From Phytoseiulus persimilis (taxonomy: Eukaryota > Arthropoda > Arachnida > Mesostigmata > Phytoseiidae), in contig CM075102.1 of the NCBI GenBank assembly GCA_037576195.1, positions 26,594,745-26,658,744 on the forward strand: DNA of 64,000 nt, read 5' to 3'. Positions 41,001 through 55,896 of this stretch are shown here, in pieces. The translations under genes and the position numbers were made by a program. The notes beneath the pieces are model-generated. The model was not told the DNA's origin and ran no database searches. It was given only the letters and a program-made list of their open reading frames with translations. The first letter of the stretch is position 1. Each line of letters opens with the position of its first letter.

Positions 41001-43376
41001 CGGCGAAACCCCCCGGTTCCAGTATCTCTCCCGATAGGATTCTGAGTTTCCCCTCTAATCTGAGACTCCGTGACTCGCGAATCCCAAAGACTCATCAGGT
41101 TTTGAATTCGACGGGCTGGAAAGTCATTGAAGTTCTCCCTGATCCAATTCAATTTGCTGCGAGCTCAGGAGTCCACCGTGGACGGTTTTGCTGGGCAACC
41201 GCAACGACTCGTCGAAGTAAAATTGTTTAGGAACGGGGAGGGTGCACCACAGATTGCGGAGTGTTTATATTTTCGTCGGTTCCATGATGATTTGCTCTTC
41301 CACCAGCCAACCTGCTTTAACCCTAAACCGATGCCAGAGTTCCTCAATGAGGCAACTTGAGGGTTCTGGGACGGTCCCTGTTTGAGTTTTTCGAGCAGTA
41401 CCGGTGCCTGCAGGTGGAGCAGTCTTTACTCAGTTTCTCTGGGTGACTCGAGAGAACACCTCCAAAGCACGGACATTTGCAGTCGGCTGAAAATTTTCGA
41501 AAGTCTTCCTCGTTCAATGAGTAAATGTTGTGGCCGACCGCTGATTATCATAATGCGTCTGCAAATGATGCCGGCCGACGACCGGCGCCAGTCAGTTAGT
41601 GAGTCAGTTAACTCTCTCGCAGGGTCAGATGGCCTTCCACACGAACAAAGAACAAGTTCACAGCAAAAAGCTGGCACATGAAAAAACTACCATCATCTAT
41701 TCAACCCCACCCAGTTATCGCTTGGTGGTTATGATGTCGCTGTTGTTCGTCGTGATGGTGTATGTGGTGCTGGCGGTGGTGGTGGCGGCGGCGGCGGCGG
41801 CGGCAATTCCTAATACGATATCTTCAAGAAGCGGTAGGAGTGCCATGCGGGTACTTCACGTTCCTTCGAAATGGTCTTCCAGCCCGGTGCCTATCGGACA
41901 AGCATCGAAGCCATGCCGCCGAACAACCAGAGAACAAATTGACGAAAGTATGAACAGATCGCGACCGCAGGCCGACTGGCCTATCTACGAATTGATATTT
42001 TGATCACAATGGAAGGAGCTCGCGCACTTCTCTCCTCGTCCGTTCGTTGTCGGAAAGTCTAAGCTGACGTAAGAATTCAACACCCTTGGACTAGTTGAAA
42101 TATTGCATAAATTTTGTGGGGAACGAGCACTATTAGGAGCGTAAACAATACGAGGCGGGGCGAACGTCGTGTCAGGTTATACACCTCGGACGTTTACGTG
42201 TATAGACATAAAAAAGCACCACAGGCAGTACCGAAGGGCGACATCAACCGGAAGACTCCTGTATTGAGCACCTGGCCCTTCTCATAGCTCTAAGGACAGA
42301 TGCCTCTCCGGCACCAACGGTAGCGACGTCGGTGCTGACGCCGGCAATCCCCGGAACTGCAAAGCAGGCAACGGCGATAACGATTCATTTGGCACTCCTT
42401 AATTGACGTAGGGGTTAAGGTCTTTTTGGAGGCGGAAATTCATGGAATGCGTTCCTCGGTTCCCCACAACCGATACCAGATTGTCACTGGGAGATCACTC
42501 GACGAAGAGGCTGACCCGACGGACGTCAACTGGGTGTTTACAGCCTGGTTAGCCTTTTCCTCGTATCACTCACGGTCAGGTTCGGTGTCAGGGCCTCTCT
42601 CCGTAGTGTTCTGCAGTGTTTCGTTGTCTGAAGACCGCGCAACAGTTGGCTTAGTCTACTTGACTCAGCAAGTCATCTGTTCCGTTTCGCCTCCGCTCGT
42701 AGCGTGTCAGCCTTTGTCCTAGACGTTCATTTATTGCTCGACGGCAGAATCAGTGTTGCATTCTCTCGATGTGGCTGTTGTCTCTTCTTCGGCGGCACAC
42801 GGCTAGCCGCACATCGTCGCCATCTACAAAGTTTATGACACCAAGCCTCATGAGAGCTCGATTTGACGAATGAGCCAGCGTGGCGGCGCGTCCCTGAACG
42901 GACAGAACAGAAGATTGGTACACATTTTGAGCGAGTCGTCTAACTATTCCGTTTCTTTACAGTCTGGCAAGATAATTCGCGGAGGAGAGGAAGCCTACAT
43001 AAGAGAAGCCGGCGAGAGCTGCAGCCGCGGCGAAGATCCCGTCATTTTCGGTATGAGGGTCACCCGTTACTCGACGTGCTCGAACATCCTCTCGCACCTC
43101 AGTCCGGCTCTGCCGCCGTCGTCGAAACCCTCGGTGCCGAGAAGCCGCCTCCAGAAACCGTCGTTCCATCAGCCGTCGACGGAAAAACCGTTCCATGACA
43201 GCACGGATCCCTACTGGTATCGGCCCGTTTCCACGAAGCCGTGGAAACGAATCAAGACGCACCCGATCGACTCGGATCGCGTCAACGAGATTCCTTCCAA
43301 GGCATCGAGAGCTACCAGCTTGAGCTCATGGCTGTTGGCACTTTGCCTGCTCCCTGGCTTGAAGCAACTCTTGTAG
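491..43376 (+). CDS. Secreted, probably GPI-anchored cysteine-rich protein of the arthropod DUF7042-7045 type; 8 coding exons over 43 kb
   Basis: Coding exons 491-554, 24923-25450, 27475-27587, 27995-28308, 28671-28816, 33375-33548, 35285-35376 and 42963-43376 have GT-AG borders and matching phases. They total 1845 nt, or 614 residues plus stop. Residues 1-21 form a signal peptide (MRSSS, then a hydrophobic core). Cysteine-rich modules follow. One is AEC-FP-QG-Y (27-37) with CPFTGR (146-151) and CLGDW (203-207). A second is AQC-FP-QG-W in exon 4, CPIVGDY (401-407) and CLGNW (452-456). Sequons occur at N210 and N440. After a Pro/Ser/Lys-rich stalk the protein ends in a short hydrophobic tail (WLLALCLLPGLKQLL), which fits a GPI signal. 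The family label DUF7042-7045 is from memory; the molecular function is unknown. A role as an extracellular surface protein is inferred from topology. The chain of phase-compatible junctions makes the model strong, but extra or alternative exons inside the large introns cannot be excluded. Confidence 0.88.
2399..2422. repeat. (CGT)n trinucleotide tract
   Basis: Eight near-perfect CGT units in intron 1. Chance frames across it read as poly-Arg or poly-Ser. Confidence 0.9.
4442..4464. repeat. Perfect 11-bp inverted repeat with a one-base spacer
   Basis: TAGTAGGGAAT at 4442-4452 is followed by a single G and its exact reverse complement ATTCCCTACTA at 4454-4464. It sits in intron 1 and could be a dimeric protein binding site or simply a chance or decayed repeat. 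No gene overlaps it. Confidence 0.6.
6984..7040. repeat. GA-rich tract
   Basis: (AG)n interrupted by GGGG and GATGGAGG, on the plus strand of intron 1. GAGA-type sequence of this kind can bind GAGA-factor-like proteins in arthropods; that role is only inferred here. Confidence 0.85.
7995..8017. repeat. (CAT)n trinucleotide tract
   Basis: Nearly eight CAT units in intron 1. They cause a poly-His frame that is not part of a gene. Confidence 0.9.
10353..10382 (+). promoter_or_regulatory. Recursive splice site (ratchet point, zero-nucleotide exon) in intron 1
   Basis: A long pyrimidine tract (TTTATTGTTTTCTCTTCTTT) runs straight into ACAG|GTGAGC, so a complete 3' splice site abuts a complete 5' splice site at 10376/10377. 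This matches the ratchet-point consensus known from long Drosophila introns (polypyrimidine, NCAG|GTRAGT) at all but the last base. It would split the 24.4 kb intron into steps of about 9.8 and 14.5 kb. After the first step the donor is rebuilt behind AAAG, so the reading frame is unchanged. The motif is seen directly; use in vivo is inferred. Confidence 0.6.
11340..11373. repeat. Degenerate (GCCC/GCCT)n tract
   Basis: Four-base periodic GCCC/GCCT units in intron 1, one of a set of similar tetranucleotide tracts across the gene. Confidence 0.8.
15795..15824. repeat. (GGCG)n-type tract
   Basis: CCAGGCGGCCAGGCGGGCGG followed by further GGCG units: a four-base periodic tract in intron 1, related in style to the GCCC tract at 11340 in the opposite orientation. 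Confidence 0.8.
18022..18042. repeat. (GGAC)n tetranucleotide tract
   Basis: About five ATGGACGGACGGACGG-type units in intron 1. Confidence 0.85.
19978..20036. repeat. (CAA/CAG)n tract
   Basis: About 17 CAR codon-like units with one GATAAC interruption in intron 1. Chance frames read as poly-Gln, poly-Asn or poly-Leu. No splice sites place it in a transcript's coding region. Confidence 0.88.
21637..21661. repeat. (GGTC)n tetranucleotide tract
   Basis: Six units of GGTC after ACCGGCC in intron 1. Confidence 0.88.
24120..24150. repeat. (CGCA)n tetranucleotide tract
   Basis: Seven perfect units just upstream of exon 2, at the end of intron 1. It is the longest perfect tetranucleotide tract in the window. 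Confidence 0.9.
24923..25450 (+). CDS. Exon 2: first Cys-rich domain pair, N-terminal part
   Basis: The acceptor is GTGGTTTCAG|AT and the donor GAT-CGA-T|GTAAGT. It encodes residues 22-197. The first block has C23, C27, the FP-QG motif (29-35), PWGHC (62-66), MDCMRC (84-89), and C110 and C121. The second block begins CPFTGR at 146 and has C166, C179 and C192. It is the largest and most protein-like open stretch in the left half of the window. Confidence 0.9.
25451..27474 (+). other. Intron 2, 2.0 kb
   Basis: A GTAAGT donor and a pyrimidine-rich acceptor (CCTCCTTCTTTGCAG). I see no coding sequence or repeat worth naming inside, apart from a CAA/CGA-rich patch near 25556-25616. Confidence 0.8.
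27475..27587 (+). CDS. Exon 3: first CLGxW domain, N-terminal half
   Basis: Phase 1 entry (T|CG = Ser198) and phase 0 exit after RCG. It encodes EKF-M-CLGDW (199-207), an NNS sequon and the KYRCG block that the next exon continues. The CLG-[DN]-W core recurs in exon 7. Confidence 0.87.
27995..28308 (+). CDS. Exon 4: end of first CLGxW domain and start of second FP-QG-W domain
   Basis: The acceptor is TCTCTCCCCGCAG|ATG, entered in phase 0. It encodes MYRQDSATGRVYMS, the STC block, then AQC-FPEYAQGPWG. The latter mirrors the AEC-FPIDIQGTY start of exon 2. It exits in phase 2 (TG|GTAAGC), so the next codon is completed as Cys340. Confidence 0.87.
28671..28816 (+). CDS. Exon 5: second FP-QG-W domain, C-terminal part
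   Basis: The acceptor is TTCATTTTACAG and the donor GGA-C|GTGAGT. It encodes CGDETYACVKFQ, an alternating-hydrophobic strand pattern, and NLCSDDRF. Phases match both neighbours. Confidence 0.83.
28817..33374 (+). other. Intron 5, 4.6 kb
   Basis: No coding exon that fits the flanking phases was found. It contains a GGCA tetranucleotide tract at 30526-30544 and an AT-rich, hairpin-prone patch at 33140-33230. Confidence 0.7.
30526..30544. repeat. (GGCA)n tetranucleotide tract
   Basis: Nearly five GGCA units in intron 5. It ends in CAGGTAAAAT, which looks like a donor but has no pyrimidine tract in front. Confidence 0.85.
33375..33548 (+). CDS. Exon 6: second CPxxG domain
   Basis: The acceptor is AGGTATTTCAG and the donor GAA-G|GTAAGC. 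It encodes residues 389-446: a short polar linker (PAVQQSQSGG) and CPIVGDYTG, with cysteines at 401, 418, 425 and 438 and an NST sequon at 440. The CP-x2-G-x-[FY] start and spacing to the next CLGxW block parallel residues 146-207. Confidence 0.85.
33549..35284 (+). other. Intron 6, 1.7 kb
   Basis: No coding sequence supported. It holds degenerate GTCA/GGTC/GGCT tetranucleotide tracts around 34541-34596 and a GACG tract at 34695-34712. Confidence 0.75.
34541..34597. repeat. Degenerate GTCA/GGTC/GGCT tetranucleotide tract
   Basis: A four-base periodic series that changes unit along its length (GTCA, then GGTC, then GGCT), in intron 6. Confidence 0.75.
35285..35376 (+). CDS. Exon 7: second CLGxW domain, N-terminal half
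   Basis: The acceptor is TTTCGATTTCAG and the donor TGT-TTC|GTAAGT. It encodes ERE-YN-CLGNWDEDG followed by an EFQCF block. This is the same order as EKF-M-CLGDW and KYRCG in exon 3. Phase 1 entry and phase 0 exit repeat the phases of exon 3, supporting an exon-level duplication. Confidence 0.87.
36092..36112. repeat. (CCGA)n tetranucleotide tract
   Basis: Five CCGA units in intron 7; the reverse complement is a GGTC-type tract. Confidence 0.88.
41761..41813. repeat. (GGT/GGC)n tract
   Basis: Three-base periodic TGG, GGT and GGC units in intron 7. They give chance frames rich in Ala, Val or Arg. Confidence 0.82.
42963..43376 (+). CDS. Exon 8: end of second CLGxW domain, stalk and C-terminal anchor signal
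   Basis: The acceptor is CCGTTTCTTTACAG. It encodes residues 478-614: SGKIIRGGEEAYIREAG-ESC and FGMRVTRYSTCSN, which finish the domain. A Pro/Ser/Lys/Arg-rich stalk follows, then SKASRATSLSS and a hydrophobic tail ending KQLL before the stop. The small residues ahead of a hydrophobic tail fit a GPI attachment signal. The lysine in the tail is slightly unusual, and a short membrane tail or simple secretion are alternatives. Confidence 0.83.
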   Translation, partial: SGKIIRGGEEAYIREAGESCSRGEDPVIFGMRVTRYSTCSNILSHLSPALPPSSKPSVPRSRLQKPSFHQPSTEKPFHDSTDPYWYRPVSTKPWKRIKTHPIDSDRVNEIPSKASRATSLSSWLLALCLLPGLKQLL

Positions 43377-44415
43377 AAAATTCCCGATCGCTTCCCTCGT
43401 GGGAGTCGTCGGCAAAGTGCGAATGGATCAACGGTTAACTCGATTCCGAAAAGTGACCTCGATCTCGTTGTGAAGCTTGACGGACCCCAAACAGCCAAGA
43501 AAATATTTCAACCTACCTTGCTGCCCGAGTTTCGGGCGGGGAGCCTAGTCTGAGACAATGTGAACTTTGCGTGAACGAACCGAAGGACTCATTATCTTCG
43601 TCGGAAATGAACTATGATGTTTGATCTCGTTGTACACATAGACGACGCCCTCTACGTGGAGGGTTGTTCACTATAATATATTGTACATAAGCAGAAGCGG
43701 GGACCAAGTAGAGCGTGCTTGTCTGCATGGATGATTCCTGGGAATGATTGAATCAAAAACGAGGAGAATGAAAAGCGACCGGCGGCATGATTCAGCGGAA
43801 GAATGAACGACACGGATGACTCGGACCAAGAGACGCATCAACGTAAACTCTCGCTGTGAAGCTGCCGGCATGCGAAGTCTATTCTGGAACATTTGGACCC
43901 GAATCCGGCATCGTGGGTATGGCAGAGGAGAGATCAACGATTGCGGTTACGTTGGGAACATATTCCGATTGATACAACAGAAGTATTTGTCGCTGCACTA
44001 TATATTCTCATGCACGACAATTTCATCATGAGCGTAATATAAGAATTAATACTTTAATTTATCTCCAAAGTATGATGATGTGTCAGAAGTAATTTTCTGT
44101 AGATAGATCTGAGATTCTTAGATGAGAACGATGGATACTGGAAGCTCATTCATCGGATAGAGGCCAATGAATTCAGACGAATGAAGTTACTATGAAAAAA
44201 GCACCGAGGGAAAACCCCGACAAGCAAGTGGTAGTGTTCCCTAGTTTTATGATGTACCCGCCTAATCCTTCAAGATACCTACATCATACAACCAAGAATT
44301 TGTTTTAATCTCGTAATGTCGTAACTGTGTATGAAAGAGAAGGAGCTAGAGAGAGTTTTTAATTTATTCAGAACAGTGAATGATGGGAGATGAATAAACT
44401 TGGACGATCATGAAT
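43377..44415 (+). other. 3' UTR of the surface protein gene with poly(A) signal at 44393
   Basis: After the stop the DNA becomes clearly more AT-rich and has no coding sequence. AATAAA at 44393-44398 is the best poly(A) signal, giving a 3' UTR of about 1 kb. AT-rich words at 43670-43680 and 44035-44060 could serve as weaker upstream signals. Confidence 0.6.
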
Positions 44416-45184
44416 TTCCGAGAACTATTCCGTAGAGCCGTTTCTCTATTTCTGTTCAGAGGTTCCGTGGCCTGGGCCGGGGTGATGTGGATTTCAGTGT
44501 TCACTTTGAGAATTTTCATCCGGGAAACCACTGTCAAATCGCATTCAAGAGCTCCTGCTCGAATATTTTGGAGCAGGACGCACATCCATGCAAGCACCAG
44601 TCGAGTGCGTGAAGCAGAAAGAGTTTCGGACGAAATCTGTCCGTTTCGTGACTGAGTTTCGTGTTCGTTCCTCACGAGGCGGAAGTTTCGGGAGGCTCGA
44701 ACCGGCGGAGAAGGAAGCCAGAGCCAGGTTGCTGGTGAAGTGAGCGACCGGCGAGCAGGCTGCTGGCAGGCACGCCTGTGGACGCGGGGGCAGGTGAAGC
44801 ATAAGCAGATGCTTAGCCGCGCTTGCTTGCTTCCCTCCTTCAGCGATGCTGCTGCTGCTGCTACCGCTGATGATGACGATACTGACTAGCAACATCGTCG
44901 TCGCTGCCGCCACCGAAGCAGCGGCGAACGGAAGACACCGCCAACGTAATAGGACAGTCCGGCTCCGGTGTTGAATATCGCGACGAGCATATGCAGACAG
45001 GCAAAAAGGCAGTCAAGCAGGCTGCTTTCCTTTTTTGATCTCCCGCTCATCCCCGTACGAAGCGAGCATGCGAGCGGAGGAGGCCATTATGAACGTCCGG
45101 TCATAGCGAAAGGTCTCTTACTTTTTCGCTAGGCTGCAGCAGCTTTCGGTCGGAAAGCTGCTTTAACGCGTGACGATTGTGAGA
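44416..45184. other. Intergenic region with GC-rich promoter-like stretch
   Basis: Between the poly(A) signal of the left gene and the proposed start of the SOCS-like gene. From about 44.68 kb the DNA turns GC- and CpG-rich, with GCT/GCA tracts near 44850. This would fit a promoter. A minus-strand frame at 44545-44913 opens with a hydrophobic run but has low-complexity composition and no splice partners, so I do not call it a gene. Confidence 0.5.
45138..45162 (+). promoter_or_regulatory. Perfect 10-bp stem hairpin just upstream of the proposed start codon
   Basis: AGCAGCTTTC at 45138-45147, a five-base loop GGTCG, then the exact reverse complement GAAAGCTGCT at 45153-45162. It ends 22 bp before the ATG at 45185, so it would sit in the 5' UTR or core promoter of the SOCS-like gene. 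It may act on translation or be a DNA binding palindrome. Confidence 0.5.
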
Positions 45185-52123
<6,939 letters not shown>

Positions 52124-52540
52124 ATTCGGTAGCTTTTAGAGGTTCCTGACTCTTCCGTCCATCTGATTTGGAGAAGCTCATGACATCGATGAGCTATGCA
52201 AGACGCTCGCGAGGATCCGATGCTGATTTGATTCATCCCAGATGCTTGGAGCTCGAACAGTGGACAACACGGGAAATGGGCCAATGCTATCGGATGGAGT
52301 ATCCTGGAACTGTATTCATTGATGTTAGTTCGCTGGTAAGAGATCACTTTACATGTCTAAACGATTCAGACCAACCTTCGACGGCGCAAGAGTACTGTGA
52401 TGCATCCCACGGGCTTGTTTCGTAACGCAAAGTTTACAATCAGAGAGAATGGATACCTTCGACATACCCCGGAACTCTGTCGTCATTGCCGAACGAGTGA
52501 TCCCACTCCACCCGGACACATACGCATGAGAGCCGTACAG

Positions 52541-52546
52541 AATAAA
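52541..52546 (+). terminator. Poly(A) signal AATAAA of the SOCS-like gene
   Basis: A canonical AATAAA lies 418 bp after the stop codon at 52123, with no other gene in between. It gives a normal-length 3' UTR. Confidence 0.55.
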
Positions 52547-52670
52547 ATTAAACTCAATCTCGTTCCTACTCTCGTTCCACCGAGGCCGTATGGTCCTAAA
52601 AGCAGGCTCAAGTTCTAAATCAACTCATGTGAGGAACAAGCCTCCGATAGGTCGGCACACCGCCGTGCAG

Positions 52671-52687
52671 CCCCCCCCCCCCCCCCC
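52671..52687. repeat. 17-base C homopolymer
   Basis: An uninterrupted run of C follows a G at 52670. Runs of this length are unstable and are often miscounted in sequencing. Confidence 0.9.
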
Positions 52688-52806
52688 AGAACTGCGGAGT
52701 TCATACTATCTCAGTCGAGCTTCAAAATGTTGGATCTCTAGCTTTTCGGAACCGAGCAATATCTTCGTCTGTCACTTTGTCCGGCGTCGATCTGTCGATG
52801 CTTTCC

Positions 52807-52985
52807 CGAGTCTGAGGCGGTGACTTCGAGGTCGATCTGATCACATCTTCGGAGTCCAAGAAGGAGGTTCCGGCATCGATGTGGTCATACTTTCCGAAGT
52901 CTAGGGAGCTGATTCCGGTGTCGATCTGACCGTAATATTTGGAGTCTGTAGAGATGAATATGGAGGTGATCTGACCATACTCTTT
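52807..52985. repeat. 45-bp minisatellite, about 3.5-4 degenerate units
   Basis: Three units begin around 52845, 52890 and 52935, preceded by a partial unit. They share the core GGAGTC...GGT-x-TCGATxTGxxCATACT with clear divergence. On the minus strand the unit reads as a 15-residue repeat (SLDFGKYDHIDAGTS-like), but no supported gene covers it. Confidence 0.65.
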
Positions 52986-53017
52986 GGGATTTACGAAGGT
53001 TATCCGACGTATACGAG

Positions 53018-53090
53018 TGTCTACGAGAATCCACAAGTCCGTCTCCGAGAATCCACAAGACCGTTTTCGAGTGTCTCCGAGAGCGTACAG
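53018..53090. repeat. Short tandem array of about 22-bp units
   Basis: Units of the form GTCTNCGAGAATCCACAAG followed by TCC or ACC occur twice back to back at about 53019-53062. More diverged GTGTCTCCGAGAGCGTACAGG-type copies follow. The array lies next to the 45-bp minisatellite. Confidence 0.55.
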
Positions 53091-55757
53091 GACCGCCTAT
53101 GAGACAAGAAGCACTTCAGAGTCAGATTCGAGGAGCTGGAACGCAATCCATGGTCTTCAGAAACCTCCGAAGGAAGGATTCAACGTCTGTTTCGAGGAGC
53201 TCAGCTGCAAAGCACAACACGAGCACCTCACAAGCACGATGGAGCGCTTCAATGTCATGTCCCTGAAGCTGGAGCAAAACAAACGAGAGAAACTCGAGAG
53301 GCAGCCGGGGACATTTTTCAATCTGCGACGATATTCCTTGATTTCAGTAAAAAAATTTGATAAGTACAGAGCAAACTCCTACACGAAAATTGACAACATG
53401 CCCCGATGAGTCAGAGATGGTTCTAGAAACGATGCTGACCCAATGAAGAGAGAGAAAAGTACCTCTACGCCAGGAAGCACAGTCCGACCGGTCCAGTGGT
53501 ACAAGGAGGCGATCAATGAAGACCATCGATGCTGAATTACATGAAGAACAAACACCTCAACGCCTCGCTTCTAAGCTTCAAAGTCGAAAGCAAGCTTTCC
53601 GGTTGTTGTTGACAAGGCGATCCTACCGTTCTCATTGGACTGCATGAATGGATAGATTTAATAGATTCTCTATGAATGCTTCGGCAAAGGATTCAGCCCA
53701 AAAAAATATCAGCCCCTTCCCAAGGAGAATCCTGGGTACACCAATGCCGGAGTGCCATTGATGGGTGCTTGGGTGTCTTTGATGGCGTATTCGATGTCCC
53801 ATCCCCGCGACCATCCTATCGTAGAAAGGTGGCGGAATTCACAGGAGCCGCAGTTGACACCGCATGAGCGAAAATAATATCTTTGATGGAAGTTGTGACC
53901 CATTTCCGACTTTCACAGCGAAGCCTTCCATCTGACAACACAGCCTCGGACGCCCGCCTCTCCGGCTGGCACCAGGAGCGTCCTTCTCGCATAGAATCAC
54001 AGGTGAGGGACAACTCTTCGGGCTTAAGAAAGTGCTCAGAACAAAAAGCCATTTCGGTCTCGGAGCGGCCAGAGACGGCGATCGAGTGAAATGTCATGAG
54101 AATTAAGCGCTCAAAATCAGAACACGGCGAAAGGTAGAGAGGCGTCCAAGGCTAATCCTCCCCGTTCGCAGGCGAATTAGCCTGACGGTGCTGCGAAAGA
54201 GATGACTTCCGCTTGAGGTTCTACTAGGGGGAGAAGAGAGAATTGGGAAAGACTGCCGTGAAACATCGGAATGCGACGAAAGTGATCTTCGCTTCAGAGA
54301 CTTTTCGGCTCCACGGCGTCCCAGTCGCGAACACCCCGGCCCTGAATGGTGGCCCTCATCTGGGCATGGTGCTTATGTGGATATACAGGCCTGTTTGTCA
54401 TCGTTCATGATTTCATAAGAGCGTAGGCGGCAAGGAACGGCCCTGTCTTCACTCGGACTCAGTCCCATGCGCACGAGCGCGCATGGAACCAGAAAGAAAT
54501 CGCCCTCATTCAAATACAGGCATCCGATACAGTGCGATGTAGGAGGGATCCGTCCAAAACAAATCCGTGTTGGTAGCCGTTCAACTCAACGACTGACTCA
54601 AAAGGTGGAGACTGCAACGGAACTTGCTTGATCAAGGCCGTGCATACCGTCGGGACAAACAGACGAATACCTCCCCGGACCACCCCGGGAACGGGTGCCG
54701 CTACTCGAAATGCCGCTAGGCTTATAAGCCGGACAGGATGGGCTGAAACTTGGCACCGACCCCGTGCGCCGCAGATGACGGCAAACATGTTTATACCGTC
54801 CGTCGAGGCAGGCGATCCCCGGTGAAATTCCACAAGTGCTCATGTGAAGGCCAGAGCCCAACAACCGGCCGGCTGAGGGCCTCGGAGTCTTGTCTTAGAA
54901 TTAAAGGAGTGGGTGCTAGAGGTGCCGACTCTGCATATTTTGCCGGGCACAATGGGGGCGGAGAAGCTAACTCAGATTCAAAATGAAGATGGCTTTCGGG
55001 TTCTCGAAACCTCAGGTACATGATTCCATTACCGAGATACGGAAATCTAGAGTTCAGTTTCGTGCGCCTGTTTGCCACAGTGCGGCGTCAAAAGTACTCA
55101 CATTTGATAGTCTGAGTACCACTGCTCGAACCAGCCTATTACAAGCTTTCGTACGTCTGTGGCATCAGTCAGCAGCTCAGGTGAATCAAGCTATTTTTTG
55201 ATGTGATGCGCTGGAATCTAGTCGTTCCCACCAAAGCATTCGTATTCTGCAAGCAAACAGCTAAGCCGCTCTTTCGCCGAATATACCTGTCTTGGTGCTC
55301 GATTTCGAAGTGGAATCCTGACGCTTCCTAACGCAGGCCACACTTTGAAAGAGATATTGCCGACTAGATGATTTTCAGCTGAGCCCACTCGAGGATCCTT
55401 TCGCTCCCGGTAACATTATTCTTTTTTTTTCCACATGCCACGGTCTGATCTGGACGGACACCTCCGAGGTCGCCAGAAGGGCTGCCGCCCATGAGCCTCG
55501 AGGTTCATGTGCTTGAAATCCCCCACCAAAACGGCTGTCGGTGTCCGAGGACAATGAGATACAGTGACGCATCGTGCTCTTTTCTCTCTTGGAATTATAA
55601 TCCAAAATCGATAAACGAACACCTCAAATGAGAATGTTGCGAGTCGTAACTTCGAATGCGAGAAAATTTGTTCGCAAAGTCTACCAACGATAAGAGATGT
55701 GACTCAGACGGAGCGCCAGACGGATGATCCACCAACGAATTCTCTCGATATTCATGG

Positions 55758-55763
55758 TTTATT
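55758..55763 (-). terminator. Possible poly(A) signal of the MULE gene
   Basis: TTTATT on the plus strand reads AATAAA on the minus strand, about 345 bp after the MULE stop codon. It overlaps the acceptor tract of the possible orphan exon, so the two calls compete. Confidence 0.35.
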
Positions 55764-55772
55764 ACTTTACAG

Positions 55773-55896
55773 CGAAGCGAGGTTACAGCAGATCGAGTCT
55801 TTATCGATCGAGGATGTACGAATCATCCACATCATACGCAAAAGTTTTCAGCAAGGCGTCGCGCATGAAGCAATGAAGAAGTCTATACATATTTTG
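55773..55896 (+). CDS. Possible orphan exon, unknown gene
   Basis: A pyrimidine-rich acceptor (TTTATTACTTTACAG) and a good donor (TTTTG|GTGAGC) flank a 124-nt open stretch. It encodes EARLQQIESLSIEDVRIIHI and a further helical stretch ending KKSIHIL. A second helical fragment (RQAVQLLVLAEIINKTQNID) follows in another frame at about 55950-56030. Together they look like two exons of a helical protein, but no start, stop or family is visible. It may be a remnant of a gene interrupted by neighbouring repeats. Confidence 0.25.

Larger units (their letters stand above)
35377..42962 (+). other. Intron 7, 7.6 kb
   Basis: No nested gene is supported. It contains a CCGA tract (36092-36112) and a GGT/GGC run near 41761-41813. 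Open frames on both strands near 39.0-41.4 kb lack recognisable domains and look like chance. Confidence 0.7.
52547..55757. other. Repeat-rich intergenic region
   Basis: It contains a 17-base C run, 45-bp and about 22-bp minisatellites (listed separately) and broken frames on both strands. A minus-strand stretch at 55420-55620 reads VLVGDFKHMN. That faintly recalls the GDFN motif of LINE endonucleases, but the rest does not support it. No intact gene is visible. Confidence 0.55.

Noticed and set aside
40850..41230. 126-codon plus-strand frame in intron 7
   Set aside because: Some protein-like stretches, but phase and splice sites do not fit the host gene and no family is recognisable.
44545..44913. 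Minus-strand frame starting with a signal-peptide-like run
   Set aside because: The hydrophobic run comes from a GCT/GAT trinucleotide stretch. The rest is low-complexity and has no supporting splice sites.
55420..55620. Minus-strand VLVGDFKHMN resembling the LINE endonuclease GDFN motif
   Set aside because: Only one short motif matches. The Asn after GDF is missing, and neighbouring endonuclease or reverse transcriptase motifs are absent.
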